Shown: positions 14,278-25,500 of the stretch, piece after piece
Numbering within the stretch: position 1 is the stretch's first letter
Layout: each line of letters starts with the position of its first letter
Origin: JAJISG01 sp964347325
Lineage (GTDB): Archaea > Thermoplasmatota > Thermoplasmata > RBG-16-68-12 > JAJISG01
Assembly: GCA_964347325.1 (NCBI GenBank)
Contig: CAYFYA010000005.1
Coordinates: 51,130 to 115,129 of the forward strand
Length of the DNA stretch: 64,000 nucleotides
Direction: 5' to 3'
Translations under genes and position numbers: made by a program
The notes under the pieces: generated by a model
What the model saw: the letters and a program-made list of their open reading frames with translations, nothing else
Told to the model about the DNA's origin: nothing
Database searches by the model: none

Positions 14278-15864
14278 TCAGTCTCGGCTGGCCTCATCCA
14301 ATCGAGAGAGGACGAAGTCCCTGTCCAGGACGACGAGCAACGGTGCGGCCCTGGGACCTGATGGCTTACCTAGAAAAACCGTGTAGAGAGCGGCGAAGAA
14401 CCTCTTCGTCGAAACTCGCAGGGTTCCGCTGCCCGTGAGCTCCACCATGGCATCCTTCACGCTCCCCTCCAACCAGGGGATGTCCTCCAGCCGACCCCGC
14501 AGGGCGGCCAACGCTTCTCTTTCCTTGCTGGAGAGGCCCTCCCGCACCTCAGCGGGCAAGGTCTCTTGTATCTGAAAGCGTGCATCTTCCGGACCATAGT
14601 TGGTCACCCACAGTAGCGACTGTTCAAGCCGCTTCCCAAGCAGCTCCCTCTCCGCCTGCGTGAGAGACCTATCCAGGAGTCCAGTGTCCTCCAGCCGCCT
14701 TGTGGACCAGTCGAGACGGCCGTCAGGAGGTGCCGCTTGAGCCATAATAGATGCATGGCGATAGGCAACCTGGAAGGGCATCTCAGAAGGGGGCGCACCG
14801 AGTAGAGATAGCGAGTATGACCTAGCCTCAGGCGACTCGCCACTGAAGAACGCGGCCTCACCTTGGTCATAGGCCTGATGATACAAGTCCATCTTGGCAA
14901 GGTCCAGGACGACCCTGCGGCGGATCGGGATGTTGGCATACAGGAAGCGGAGGATCTCGGGCTCCGCCATCTCCAGCCACTCCTCGGGCCCGAACCCCAC
15001 GAAGTCTGAGCTGTCCATATCTCCTCGGTCCTGACCGTTCTCCGATAGGCCCACCCACTCGTATGGAATGCCCAAAGGCGGCTTAATCCCAATGACGTCT
15101 TCAGCGATGGCAGCACAGCTCTCCCGGGAGCCACCTGGCGCCGCGTGGTCCTTCCCGAAGGGCTCCACATCCACCTTAAGCAGGGCCCAGAGGGCAGGCC
15201 ACTCTACCCGCCAGTTCAGTTTGCCCAGACTCAGGTGTGACGTCCCGCTGTGGCCGCACCCGCACTCATAGTCGACCTCGGCCGCACGAACCTCGAGGGC
15301 CCTGGCCTGGCCAACTCGATGACACTCATCGCACAGAGGCTCGAAGGGGACCCAGCCCTCTGGATGGGGGTTACGGGGCCTGTAATCGTTGAGTATCCGC
15401 CTTATCTCCTCCGTCAGGGGCAGTATTCGTCGGACGAGATCAATCATCTCCTCTCGCTCGTAGATCTCCGTCGTCGTCGTAACCTCGACGCCGGGAGCAA
15501 AGCGCTGCAGCGAGGAGCCGAAGCCCTCCCAGAAGTGGTCCACCCAGTTCCCATGGCACCCGTGGGGGTCAGGAACGTCGATCAGCCGCCAGCCCGTGTA
15601 GGCCTTTCCTTCATCTCCAGCGAACTGTGCGACCTGTTTGGGACTTCCCTTCCACGGGTCCTGCGTGTAAAGGACGAGGTGCTGGACTACCTCCTTCCCC
15701 TCATCCCTGAGGTGCGAGGCGATGAAGTGGTTGAGGACGATCTCTCCACGCAGCCTTCCGACGTGCTGGAGGCCCGACACGGAGAGGCCCGCGTTGCAGA
15801 CTACCTTCGACTTGGACGCTAGGAAAGCGTCTACGGAGTGGGCAAGCTCATCGAACCAGTGCAT
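14278..15864 (-). CDS. Class I lysyl-tRNA synthetase-like protein with a degenerate KMSKS loop
   Basis: A 528-residue protein of the class I LysRS family. Support: the N-terminal nucleotide-binding GLSVSGLQHVGRLRGE (HIGH-like HVGR at 34-37), a Cys-rich zinc knuckle (LCDECHRVGQ ... YECGCGH), and the LysRS-I core KLNWRVEWPALWALLKVDV followed by FGKDHAAPGGS. Where active enzymes carry KMSSSKGN, this one reads GDMDSSDFVGF (M283), with both signature lysines absent. The downstream EWLEMAEPEILRFL continues the normal alignment. It may still function, be a paralogue with another role, or be inactive. The gene starts 7 bases after the GfcR-like gene, implying co-transcription. Confidence 0.85.
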   Translation of the reverse strand: MHWFDELAHSVDAFLASKSKVVCNAGLSVSGLQHVGRLRGEIVLNHFIASHLRDEGKEVVQHLVLYTQDPWKGSPKQVAQFAGDEGKAYTGWRLIDVPDPHGCHGNWVDHFWEGFGSSLQRFAPGVEVTTTTEIYEREEMIDLVRRILPLTEEIRRILNDYRPRNPHPEGWVPFEPLCDECHRVGQARALEVRAAEVDYECGCGHSGTSHLSLGKLNWRVEWPALWALLKVDVEPFGKDHAAPGGSRESCAAIAEDVIGIKPPLGIPYEWVGLSENGQDRGDMDSSDFVGFGPEEWLEMAEPEILRFLYANIPIRRRVVLDLAKMDLYHQAYDQGEAAFFSGESPEARSYSLSLLGAPPSEMPFQVAYRHASIMAQAAPPDGRLDWSTRRLEDTGLLDRSLTQAERELLGKRLEQSLLWVTNYGPEDARFQIQETLPAEVREGLSSKEREALAALRGRLEDIPWLEGSVKDAMVELTGSGTLRVSTKRFFAALYTVFLGKPSGPRAAPLLVVLDRDFVLSRLDEASRD

Positions 15865-15870
15865 CCCATC

Positions 15871-16470
15871 TCACGCGATTCCCCTGGCCCTGACCAGGGC
15901 CCTCAGGGGTACACCGTCTACATCATCCTTGTCCGTCTTGTTGACCACGACGACGGCCAAGACCGCCTTTCCCCCAGCCTGTTGGATCTCATTCGCGGTG
16001 CCCCGGATCGTCTCTCCAGTGCCCATGACGTCGTCAACTATAACGACGTTCTTGCCGTCGACACCAGCATAGTTTGAGCTGAAGGCACCGCCTTTGTGGC
16101 GCTCCGCCGCCGGCCGATAGACCACGAGCTCCTTGCCCAAGTCCTCTGAGATGAGCGTCGCGAAGGGTATGCCGTTGATGGAGATTCCCACAATCGAATC
16201 CGCCTCGATGTCCCGCTTTTCCATCTCCTCGAGGATGACATCCGTCAGGGCCGCCGAGACGAAGCCTATTCGGTTGCCATAGACCCCGATGGATCTCCAG
16301 CCAATCTTGATGTCACGGGGCGGGGCCCCACCCTTGACGCCGCGAGTAAGAAGCCAGGTAACCGTCTCTGAGGATAGGTGCAAATCGTCGCCTATCTCCT
16401 TCTCGCTTAGCCCTTTCTCCTTGTACTCCATCGCCTTGCGGACTAGCGCATCTATGCTCTTCATCTGCAC
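15871..16470 (-). CDS. HTH-PRTase protein, GfcR-like (orotate phosphoribosyltransferase-like regulator)
   Basis: A 199-residue protein with an N-terminal helix-turn-helix (roughly 5-45, MEYKEKGLSEKEIGDDLHLS) fused to a type I phosphoribosyltransferase domain. The PRPP-binding loop VVIVDDVMGTGET lies at 142-154. This fusion is the archaeal orotate phosphoribosyltransferase-like family that includes GfcR, a haloarchaeal regulator of sugar catabolism. DNA binding modulated by a phosphoribosyl ligand is the expected role. It is the upstream member of a two-gene unit with the LysRS-like gene. Confidence 0.88.
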   Translation of the reverse strand: MQMKSIDALVRKAMEYKEKGLSEKEIGDDLHLSSETVTWLLTRGVKGGAPPRDIKIGWRSIGVYGNRIGFVSAALTDVILEEMEKRDIEADSIVGISINGIPFATLISEDLGKELVVYRPAAERHKGGAFSSNYAGVDGKNVVIVDDVMGTGETIRGTANEIQQAGGKAVLAVVVVNKTDKDDVDGVPLRALVRARGIA

Positions 16471-16564
16471 ACCGGGGAAGGCAACTTGTACACCGATATT
16501 AAGGTTGAGTTCTGGTCAACCTGGGCCTTCATATCTGCAGTGCTTGCTTTCGGCCTTGACGTCA

Positions 16565-18217
16565 CTACATGAGGTCCTCGACGTCCTCCTCCATCTTGGC
16601 CAGCTTGTCCTCGACCGCCCTCTTCAGGAGGAAGAAGGGAATGGAACCGGCGTAGAGAATCGTGTCGTGGAAGAACCCGAGGGAGAACTTGTCTCCCATC
16701 CTCTCCTGGACTTCACTCCTGAGGCCCTGGATGAGGTGCTTCCCAAGGAGGTAGCTCAACTGGTATCCCGGGTTCTGCGTGTAGCGCTTCACCTCGGCCA
16801 AGGCTGCGGGCTTCTCGATGCTCGCTTCCCTAACCAGCATGTCGACCGCCTCGTCGAAGGTCATCTTGCCACAGTGCAGGTCGACGTCGATGATGATGCG
16901 GCAGGCCCTCCATATTATGTCCTGGAGCTGGGTGAACCTGACCTCCGGCGACTCGCTGAAGCCCGTCTCTTGCATCACGTCTTCGGAGTAGTGCGCCCAG
17001 CCTTCGACCGTCTCAATCGCCCCGAAACTCCCAAGAACCCTGATGAGGGAGGGGTTCAGGTTTGCAGCGGAGAGCTGGAGGTGGTGCCCTGGATACCCCT
17101 CGTGAACGGCCGTGTTCCGGATGGACGCGTGGCTGTGCTTCCTCAAATCTCCCACACCGTCTGAGGGCGGTGTAACGATGTAGACCCCCTCCTGCACCTT
17201 GTCAAACTTGGCGGCTCCGAAGAGGGCGGCGAAGGGTATGATGGGCCTGATGAAGGTGGGCGTCTCCATGACGTGGAGCTTCTCGGCCGGCGGCAGGGTG
17301 GCCAGACCCTTCTCCACGATAAAGGAGCGAGCCTCCTGAATGGTCTTCCGCACCTCCTCCAGGACAGCGTCGAAGTCCTTGGGGTGCTCTGACTTGATGC
17401 GATCGTTGACCTCGTCGACGGTAGCCTTCGGGTCAATGGACTTGGCCACCTTGGCGAGTTCCTCCTTCGATTCCTTCAGGTAGCTATCGCCAAGCTCACG
17501 GATCTTGTCCACGCCGAGTCCCAAGCGCCTCATTTCGATGAGCCTCCTGAACTTCTCCTCACCGAGAATGTGGGGGGCGGAGGCCTCTGGGAGAACATCC
17601 TCCTGCAGCCAGGATTGATACTCGGAGAGGGCTGCGGCCGCCTCCTCCTTAGCCTTCTTGAAGTCCGCAAAGGCGGAGTCGGGAACCTTGCCCGCTACGG
17701 ATTGGGCGATGACCTCCAGGAAGGCGGGCGTCATCCTCGCCGACTCGATGGCCATCTCGGTCCAGAGTTTGACAGGCCGCGTAATCCTGGACTTGATCTC
17801 CTTCAGGTAGCGAGGGGTGCCCTCAAGTCTCCCAGTCATCGCCTGGACACGAGTGGTAAGCGGCGCGAAGTCCCGCGTGAAGAGCGGGAAGAGGGCCTCC
17901 CCGACTCCCTCCGCACCTCCCGGCAGAGATTCCCAGAACCTCATCTCTTCCAGGTCGAAGAGGGATAGGTCCGCTATCTGGAGGGCCAACTCCCAGTCCA
18001 GGGGGCGGCTCCCACTGAGTTCCTCAGGATTGAAAGCCTCAAACTTGCTTCTGAGGTCTTTCGTGAAGGTGATCTCCTCTTCCACGAACTCCCTGGAGTT
18101 ATCTCCCATCAGGTGGTCGTAGTCGTGAATTCCAAGGAAAGTGGCCCAGACCGGGTGTCGTTCGATGACCGTGTTGAAGAACTCCCTCGTCGTCGTGTCG
18201 AAGTCCTCATCTGACAT
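16565..18217 (-). CDS. DUF885 family protein (putative metallocarboxypeptidase-like)
   Basis: A 550-residue DUF885 protein. The diagnostic zinc-site helix is HEGYPGHH at 372-379, with GWAHYSEDV farther on providing the usual family glutamate and histidine. The sequence is largely helical and has no signal peptide, so it is cytoplasmic. DUF885 proteins resemble M32-type carboxypeptidases in their HExxH-like arrangement, but substrates are mostly unknown. The chosen ATG (18217) gives MSDEDFDTTTREFF, matching a typical N-terminus and starting 41 bases after the pyrD stop; earlier in-frame ATGs would overlap pyrD or lie just below it. It is probably co-transcribed with pyrD. Confidence 0.85.
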   Translation of the reverse strand: MSDEDFDTTTREFFNTVIERHPVWATFLGIHDYDHLMGDNSREFVEEEITFTKDLRSKFEAFNPEELSGSRPLDWELALQIADLSLFDLEEMRFWESLPGGAEGVGEALFPLFTRDFAPLTTRVQAMTGRLEGTPRYLKEIKSRITRPVKLWTEMAIESARMTPAFLEVIAQSVAGKVPDSAFADFKKAKEEAAAALSEYQSWLQEDVLPEASAPHILGEEKFRRLIEMRRLGLGVDKIRELGDSYLKESKEELAKVAKSIDPKATVDEVNDRIKSEHPKDFDAVLEEVRKTIQEARSFIVEKGLATLPPAEKLHVMETPTFIRPIIPFAALFGAAKFDKVQEGVYIVTPPSDGVGDLRKHSHASIRNTAVHEGYPGHHLQLSAANLNPSLIRVLGSFGAIETVEGWAHYSEDVMQETGFSESPEVRFTQLQDIIWRACRIIIDVDLHCGKMTFDEAVDMLVREASIEKPAALAEVKRYTQNPGYQLSYLLGKHLIQGLRSEVQERMGDKFSLGFFHDTILYAGSIPFFLLKRAVEDKLAKMEEDVEDLM

Positions 18218-18258
18218 GGTCGACCCGACGACCGTGGCCTGCATAAGGTTAACGGGCA

Positions 18259-19164
18259 TCAACGGTGCGCAACGCCAACCATATCCTCGATGTGGGCGTA
18301 GCCATTCTCCTCCATGAAGGCCTCGATTTCCTGGCACACCCCTTGGAAGACGTCGAGGCCGCGGTAGTGCACCCCGCTGCCGATCTGGACGGCGCGGGCA
18401 CCCGCCATGATGTACTCCACGGCATCGAGGCCCGTGAGAATCCCACCGACGCCGATGAGGGGGATGTTCACCTGTTCGTAGATCTCGTAGACACCGCGAA
18501 TGCCAAGCGGCTTGATGGCAGGGCCGCTCAGGCCACCGGGCCTGTTTCCGAGGACGGGTCGCGCCACATCAGGGGCGATGCTCATGGCCTTGACGGTGCT
18601 GATGGCGGTGATTCCGTCCCCTCCGGCCTCCTCAACCGCCTGGGCCATGACGACTATGTCTCTGACATTGGGCGAGAGCTTCACGAACACCGGAAGCTTG
18701 ACGGCACTCTTCACCTCGGCGGTAACCCTGGATACCAAGTCGGCGTCTCCGGCGATCTCACCCAGTCCTAGCGGGTCGGGACAGCTCAGGTTGAGTTCCA
18801 GAGCGTGAGCGCCGTACACCTCCATGGTCCTGGCAAGCGGGCCGAAGAACTCCACATCCTCAGCGAAGATGGAGCATATCACCGGCACCTCACTTTCCAG
18901 GGCGACCTTGATCTCCGCTGCGTAGTTATCGACGCCTGGGTTGGCCAGACCGTCGGCGTTCAGGAGACCGTGCTCCAGTTGCACCAGCGAAGGTCCGGAG
19001 TTGCCCTCCCTCGGCTCCCGGCCGATGGACTTTGTCACGACGGCTCCCGCCCCGCTAGCCGCCACCTTGAGCAGGGATTCTCCGCTATCTCCCAGGATCC
19101 CGGAGGCTAGCATCGTAGGATTCTGGAGCCTAAGCCTCCCCACGGTGGTAGAGATGTTCGCCAT
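18259..19164 (-). CDS. pyrD: Dihydroorotate dehydrogenase, catalytic subunit (class 1B type)
   Basis: A 301-residue FMN-dependent TIM-barrel enzyme of pyrimidine synthesis, converting dihydroorotate to orotate. The FMN/substrate Lys is in VTKSIG (Lys45); NLSCPDP places the class 1 catalytic Cys at 128. Phosphate-binding ends GVGGILTGLDAVEY and AVQIGSGV are intact. Class 1B enzymes use an electron-transfer partner PyrK; no pyrK is adjacent here, so it must be elsewhere or a different acceptor is used. Soluble, cytoplasmic. Confidence 0.92.
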   Translation of the reverse strand: MANISTTVGRLRLQNPTMLASGILGDSGESLLKVAASGAGAVVTKSIGREPREGNSGPSLVQLEHGLLNADGLANPGVDNYAAEIKVALESEVPVICSIFAEDVEFFGPLARTMEVYGAHALELNLSCPDPLGLGEIAGDADLVSRVTAEVKSAVKLPVFVKLSPNVRDIVVMAQAVEEAGGDGITAISTVKAMSIAPDVARPVLGNRPGGLSGPAIKPLGIRGVYEIYEQVNIPLIGVGGILTGLDAVEYIMAGARAVQIGSGVHYRGLDVFQGVCQEIEAFMEENGYAHIEDMVGVAHR

Positions 19165-19560
19165 CCTGCGCGTTATGGGTACCTTCGCCTTAAGGTTCTA
19201 TCGGACCTATTGTGGGAGTGTGGAGCGATGGCTAGGCAAGGATGAGAGCCTTGGGGAGGATCTGTGGCGTATCGGAATCAAGGTTAAGGAACTCCATACA
19301 AGGTGGCGAGAAGTGGGGGCACTCGCTCGCCGCATCCACTAACGAGATCTGGATTCTCGTCGCTATGTCTGTAGTGGTCGCCGCCAAGGGGCCATCCTCG
19401 TGGCGTTCTTGGCATGTGGCTAGGGAAAAGGCCGCGACGCGGAAGGGGGAAGCCCTAACAAACCAGAGCACCAGCGAGAAGATGTCCTTGGAGTTCTTTG
19501 CAATGATCCAGGCCAGCTTTACCAGTCCCTGGAGGCCTTCGTCGGTCGGCGATTCAGACG
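19165..19560. other. Gene-poor gap with an unassigned open frame downstream of the giant gene
   Basis: No recognisable gene. On the minus strand an open frame of about 110 codons runs from the end of the giant CDS to a stop near 19232. It is in a different phase from the giant gene and includes an amphipathic/hydrophobic stretch (for example WIIAKNSKDIFSLVLWF). Competing frames exist on the plus strand. No RNA gene or repeat was recognised. Confidence 0.4.
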
Positions 19561-22500
19561 CTATGGCCAGTCAAAGCTGAAGAGTGCCCAGGAGTAAGAC
19601 AAGTAAGGCGTTACGACTTCCGTGAAATTCACATCCACAGGCGTATCCTCAATATCGGTTATTCCAAAGGCAAGGGGGCCATAGCCGAGTGAGAATTGCC
19701 TACGATCCCTGTCGCCGTAGGCGAGACCGAAATCAATAGGTCCATCGAGGGATAGTCCAGTGGTGGGCGTAGCAAGTACAAGGTATGCGTCTATGCCCGC
19801 ATCCGTTATGTAGAACGATAGCGCAGGCAACAAGGTGACCTCCGCGCCTGGCCCTTCTCCGAAGGGGAGAGTGATGGCCACCTCCACCGTCACGAAAACT
19901 CCCAGGACGCTGCCGGAGGGAACATTCACCCCGCTAACGAGGAGATCATAGTTGCTGGGGTCAAAGATTTCTGGCCAGGCAAGGAAGCTGGACAAGTCCG
20001 GCAGAGTAAAGGCGAGTTGAACGCCCGTCAAAGTCTCTATTTCATCTATGAACGAGTTGAAGAGAGCCTGCAAGGTCGCGACGTTCATGTCATCGACTAG
20101 GACCGCAACGTCGGCGGCCAAATCCAGAAGCCACTCAACGGTCCGATCGCTCATGTCCTTCACACTCTGCGGGATCGGGAGGTGCTGAATCCCTGGGCGC
20201 AGTATGTCGTATGCAAGGCTCACCACGTCTTTGGCCGCTACAAGTCCGTTTGCGACGAAATCGGCTGCAACCTTGAAACCGGCCTCCAGAAGCTCGACGG
20301 GACCAGGGATCTGCAGTTCGTTGACGGATTCGTTCAGAAGGCCGGATACATCTCTGAGTGCACCGTTCACATCGAGATACGGGGCGAGGAAGCGAGACTG
20401 CACGCCAGCGAAAGTCTGTATGCCAGAAAGGATGGCCTCGATGGCTGGCCGTAGGATCTGCTCAATTACCCAAAGGGCGCCGTCTAGGAGTAGGTCGAGA
20501 GCCTCCCTTCCGAGGTCCAAAAGGATTTCCAAGGCCTGAGTCGCGAAATCGTATACCGCGTCGAGAGCATCGGCAACGCCTGCAATGTTTGTCCTAGACT
20601 CCGCACTGTTGTCATTGCTGTCCCACGCCCTCACCTTCACATCGAAGCCGTGCCAGATGGCGCTCCCGATATTGACCTCATGTGAGAACCAGCCCACTTT
20701 GATGAAGGCCCTATGAACCTTCACGTTTCCGTTGATGTCTATTCTTACGGTATCAAGCGTGGTTTCGCCATCCTCGACTTTGAACGTTCCTCGTACCTTC
20801 ACCCAGTCCAGGACCTCCCTATATCCCGTGACCACCGTCTCGTAGACGGTCCTCACGACCCTGTCCCACCGCAGGGTGAGGACATTCCATACGCTCTCGG
20901 TTACAGTCCTTTTCACCCTCTCGTAGATCGGCTCGAGGGAAATGTGCACGTCCACCGATATGGTGAAATCTGTTATGCTGGGCGAATTGCGCTCTACGAT
21001 GAGAGGAGCGGGATCCACATGGTCCAATAGCCCGTCCCCGTCCGTGTCGCGGTGACGGGGATTCGTACCAATGACAAATTCGTCGTAGTCCGTCAGCAGG
21101 TCGCCATCCGAATTGATCCTGGTCGGATCTGAGGTAACCGGTAGCTCCTGGATGTCGTCCACCCGGTGTATGATGAAGACAATCCAACCATTGTATTCGG
21201 TGCCGTCGATTAGGCCATCGCCGTCGGTGTCCTTGTCGAGGGGATCGGTGGAGGCAAAGAACCACTCATCGTCTGCCAGGTGGTCACCGTCCGTGTCCTG
21301 CAGTGTGGGGTTCGTACCATCGTTGTATTCCCACCAGTTCTGGCGGCTATCACCGTCCTTATCCTTCCACTGATCAACCGAGTCGTAAGCGATGAGGTTG
21401 AACTCCAGTTCCCAAGCCGTCGGCATCCCGTCTCCATCGTCATCACTATCCTGTATGTTCCAGATGCCATTGCCATCGAGGTCGTGCGTGGCATAGAACT
21501 CACCCAGCTCATACTCTTCCAGATTCGTTAGGCTATCGCTGTCGAAGTCAGCGGCGGCGTCGGTTCCGTTCAGCGGGTCCAATCCGGTGAACTGCCCCCA
21601 GCGGGCTTCAAACTCGTCAGGAATCCCATCGCCGTCGGTGTCAGGGTCATTTGGATTCGTGAAGTATGTCTGCTCCTCGGCGTCATCCAGCCCATCATCG
21701 TCACTGTCCGGGTCCAAGGGATTGGTTATGTAGCCATCAGCTCCACTGTTAACCTCCTCGAAGTCATCTAGACTGTCCGAGTCGCTATTGGCATCCAGGG
21801 GATCGGTTCCATGGATTATCACCTCATCACCGTCCGAGAGGAGGTCGTCATCGGTGTCACTGTCGGTGAGGTTCGTCTCCCCAGATGCAAAGCCGTCCCA
21901 CTGCCCGTTGTGGTTGGCATCCTCCGTCCCATCCAAGAGGCCGTCTCCGTCCATGTCCGGATTGGTATCGTCGGGGTCAACGCCCGTTATGAGCCCATCA
22001 TCATCCTGGTCGTTGTCGAGAGGGTCCGTCTCAATCACAGGATTGAGAGGATCAAAGCGAGGATCGCCTGAAAGGTCGGGATCCAAAACGCCATTGCGAT
22101 TGAAGTCCTCACCTTCGGCCGGATCGTAGAGGTTGTCGCTATCGAGGTCCACCCATCCATCGTACAGAAGGGCATCGCTATCAGAATTCTGATCTCGCGC
22201 GTTGATCCACCCGTCTCCATCAGTGTCCCCGTCCCAGGCGTTTTCGGTACCATCTAGGATTCCGTCGCCGTCAGAATCGGGGTCCAGCGGGTCCGTCTCC
22301 CTGAAGGTGGCGGGGGTATCGTAGGCTCCGTTGCGATTCCTGTCCTCAATGCCATCCAAGAGCCCATCATTGTCGGAGTCCGGATCGGCGGGGTCCGTTT
22401 CCCCCGGATCCGTAAGCCCATCTTTGTCGGTGTCTTCGATTCCGTCGAGGAGCAAGTCGTCGTCAGAGTCGGCATCTAGAGGGCTCGTCCTCAACCCTAC

Positions 22501-25500
22501 CTCTATCCCATCCACCAACAGGTCGTCGTCCGTATCACTGTCCGTTGGGTTCGTTTCGCCAGGATCCCACTTCCCGTTGAGGTTGGCATCTTCTTGCCCG
22601 TCTAGGAGGAAGTCAACATCCGTGTCGCCCGACCTGGGATCTGTGAACAGGTATTCCAGGTCGTCGGTCAGGAGATCCCCATCTGGGTTGGGGAGAGTAG
22701 GATCGGCAGTGACATGAACGGTGGCGCCGTTCACCGTGATATCCCATCCTGCAACTTCTACGCCATCGATCAGGCCATCACCATCGGTGTCCTCGTTGGC
22801 GGGGTCCGTTATGTACCCGTCGACTCCCGGAATAACCTCCTCATAGTCCGTTAGGCCGTCGGCGTCCGTGTCCACGATCAGGGGACTTGGCTCGTCGACG
22901 TCTGTGAAGCCGTCGCTATCCACATCCTCCTCCCCATCGGCGAGGCCATCGTCGTCAGAGTCCTTATCGAGCAGGTTCACGATGGAGTCGGTATCAGTAT
23001 CGACGAAAGGTCGCTGTTCCTTGGCGTCTGGGACCCCATCCCCGTCGGAATCCAAGTCGACCATGTTTTCCAGTCCATCATTATCCATGTCCGTGTTAGG
23101 GTGAACCGTCTGTTCCACGAAATCGGTGATGCCATCGCTGTCGGAATCGAGATCGAGGGCGTTCAGATACCCATCCTGGTCGGTATCCTTATCGTATAGA
23201 GCCTCCGTTCCATCAAGGAGCCCATCATAGTCGCTGTCCGGGATGAAGGGGCTGATCCTCCAGTATATCTCCTTGCCCTGAAATCCTACTGCAGGAAGGT
23301 CCGACGAGACGATTGATACGCCGGAGGAGACGAACACGTAGAGAGTCCCCTCCAGAGTCCCTGTCCCGTCCCTATCGAGGAAGTCGGAGAAGGGTTCCCA
23401 AATATAGACCCGATCCAAGTCTCGATCGTAGAATATCCTCGTGCCGTCCACCAGTCTGAACACTCCCTCGACGCCGGGGCTCCTTGCGTTCGCTGGAGAT
23501 GTGCTCTCCACATCCCTCTCAACGGAATCGAAGAGATAGGCTGCCCCGGGAAGGCCATCAGTCACGTTCCGGTCGAAATATATCCAGTCATCTGCAGCCG
23601 CGTAGTTCTCAATGCTCTCCGCGCCATCTACCACACTCGTCCTAAAGAGAACGAAGGCCTCCTGGCCATCCTGCAATCCGTCCTCATCATGATCAGTGCC
23701 AAGCTCGAAGCCGCCCGCTATCGTGCCGTCTCCGTCCCAGTCGTACGGCTTCGGATTCGTCCCAAGGTTGAACTCCATGACGTTCGTGAAAGGCGTCCAG
23801 TACCGGGTGAAGTCCCCATCAGGATTCCCGTCATCCCCATCATCCCCAATCGCAGAGAGCGGGTCGACGTGGACACGGACTTCCCAGCCGTCCGGCAGAC
23901 TATCTCCGTCGGTGCTCCACTTCAGCGGGTCCGTCTCTGACAGATCCTTCCGACCATTCTGGTTGACATCTTCTCCCAATTCATCAGTCGAGAAGACGTC
24001 ATTTCCGTCCGCGTCAAACCAACCGTCGTAGAGTCCGTCGTCGTCCGTGTCGAAGTCAAGTGGGTCCGTCACGCTGGCTGGGTCGGCGTCAGAGAGGATT
24101 CCGAGCTCGAGGCCGTCGGAAAGCATATCGCCATCCGAGTCCCAGCTCAGTGGGTTCGTTCCAAGCCTCGACCACTCGGAGAAATCTGTCAGCCCATCGT
24201 GATCGCTGTCCACGTTCAAGGGGAAAGTCCCTATGAACACCTCCGTACCATCTTGGAGGCCGTCTCCGTCCACGTCCGGGTCTAGGGGATCGAGCTGGAG
24301 CTTCTCCGCGAGGATGTAGCTCAGGAATGCAGTGAAGTCAAAGTCCTCTGGAATGTCCCCGACGATGGAGGTTTCATTCAGGTCAATGATTACCGTGTAT
24401 ATTCCGGCTTCAAGGTCGAAACTCCTTAACCAGAAGGAGTAGATGTCGCTGTACCCAGCAGAGAGATAACGATTTGCGTCGGTGATTATGGTGTTGTCAT
24501 ACGTGGGAGGAATTGCCACGCCGTTCTTCTCGACCGTAACCTCAATGGCTTCCATGAGCTTCGTCAAGTTGACGGTTGTCTCCGAGGGATACGGATTCAG
24601 CCACCGGATGCTGTTGTCGACGAGCCTGTGCTGCTGGGTAACGTTCATTACCTCGGTGATGTCGAACGACATGTATACGATCTGGCCGCCATCCATCACG
24701 TCCCCGTTGTCATCGAAGGTGTTGACACCATAATCGCCAAAGAAGTCCCACTGGAACACGGGCTGAGCATCCGCGAGGTTGAAGAACGCATCAGCATCTG
24801 ACCCCGTATACCTCATTAAGAGGACACTCTCGTTCAACGTAAAACCAGAAGTCACCGGGTGATCCACTATGGAAATCAGACGGCTGGTTCCTCCATCCTC
24901 CAGGCCCACCGCGTGAAGCACGATACCACTGAAGGCGGGATCCGCCCAAGCGAAGGTGGAGAAGTCCCCTCCCTCGATAAGCAACCTTCCGCCAGTGAGG
25001 ACGAAGTCAATGAGGAGCGGACGTTGGATAGGATCGGGCAGGGGGTTGGGATCGTCTCCCGAGCTCCACACCACGAAGTCATAATCCAGCAGGTCAACGT
25101 CCCACAGCCGTGTGGAGTCGGCCATATCCACCCTGAGGCCGAGCAGATTCAACCTAGTCGCGAAGAGATCGGCGCTGAACTCAAGTCCATCTTCAACCTT
25201 ATCATCATTGACGACCAGCACTCGCGGATTGTACAAGATCCCATTCGCTGGAATCTTCAGCCTGTAGTGCCCCTCCTGCTCGATCTGCAGGATTCGCTTG
25301 ACAGGAGGCATCCACATCCGGAGCTGCTCCCTAACTCTGACGCTATCGTAGGCGAAGAAGTCAAACAGCTCCTCGGAATCTAGCAGGCCGTCCTCGTCTG
25401 TGTCAGGACTATACGCATCGGTTTCGAATCCCACTTCACCTGAATCTAGCAGGAAGTCCGAATCCGCATCTGCAATCCTGGGTGGCGTTCCGAAGTTGAA

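Noticed and set aside
21011..24300. CRISPR array or DNA-level tandem repeat
   Set aside because: Units differ in length and sequence and keep a reading frame with calcium-binding loops, so this is a protein repeat.
24859..25383. Plus-strand frame of 174 codons inside the giant gene
   Set aside because: Antisense to an open, repeat-containing frame with clear calcium motifs.
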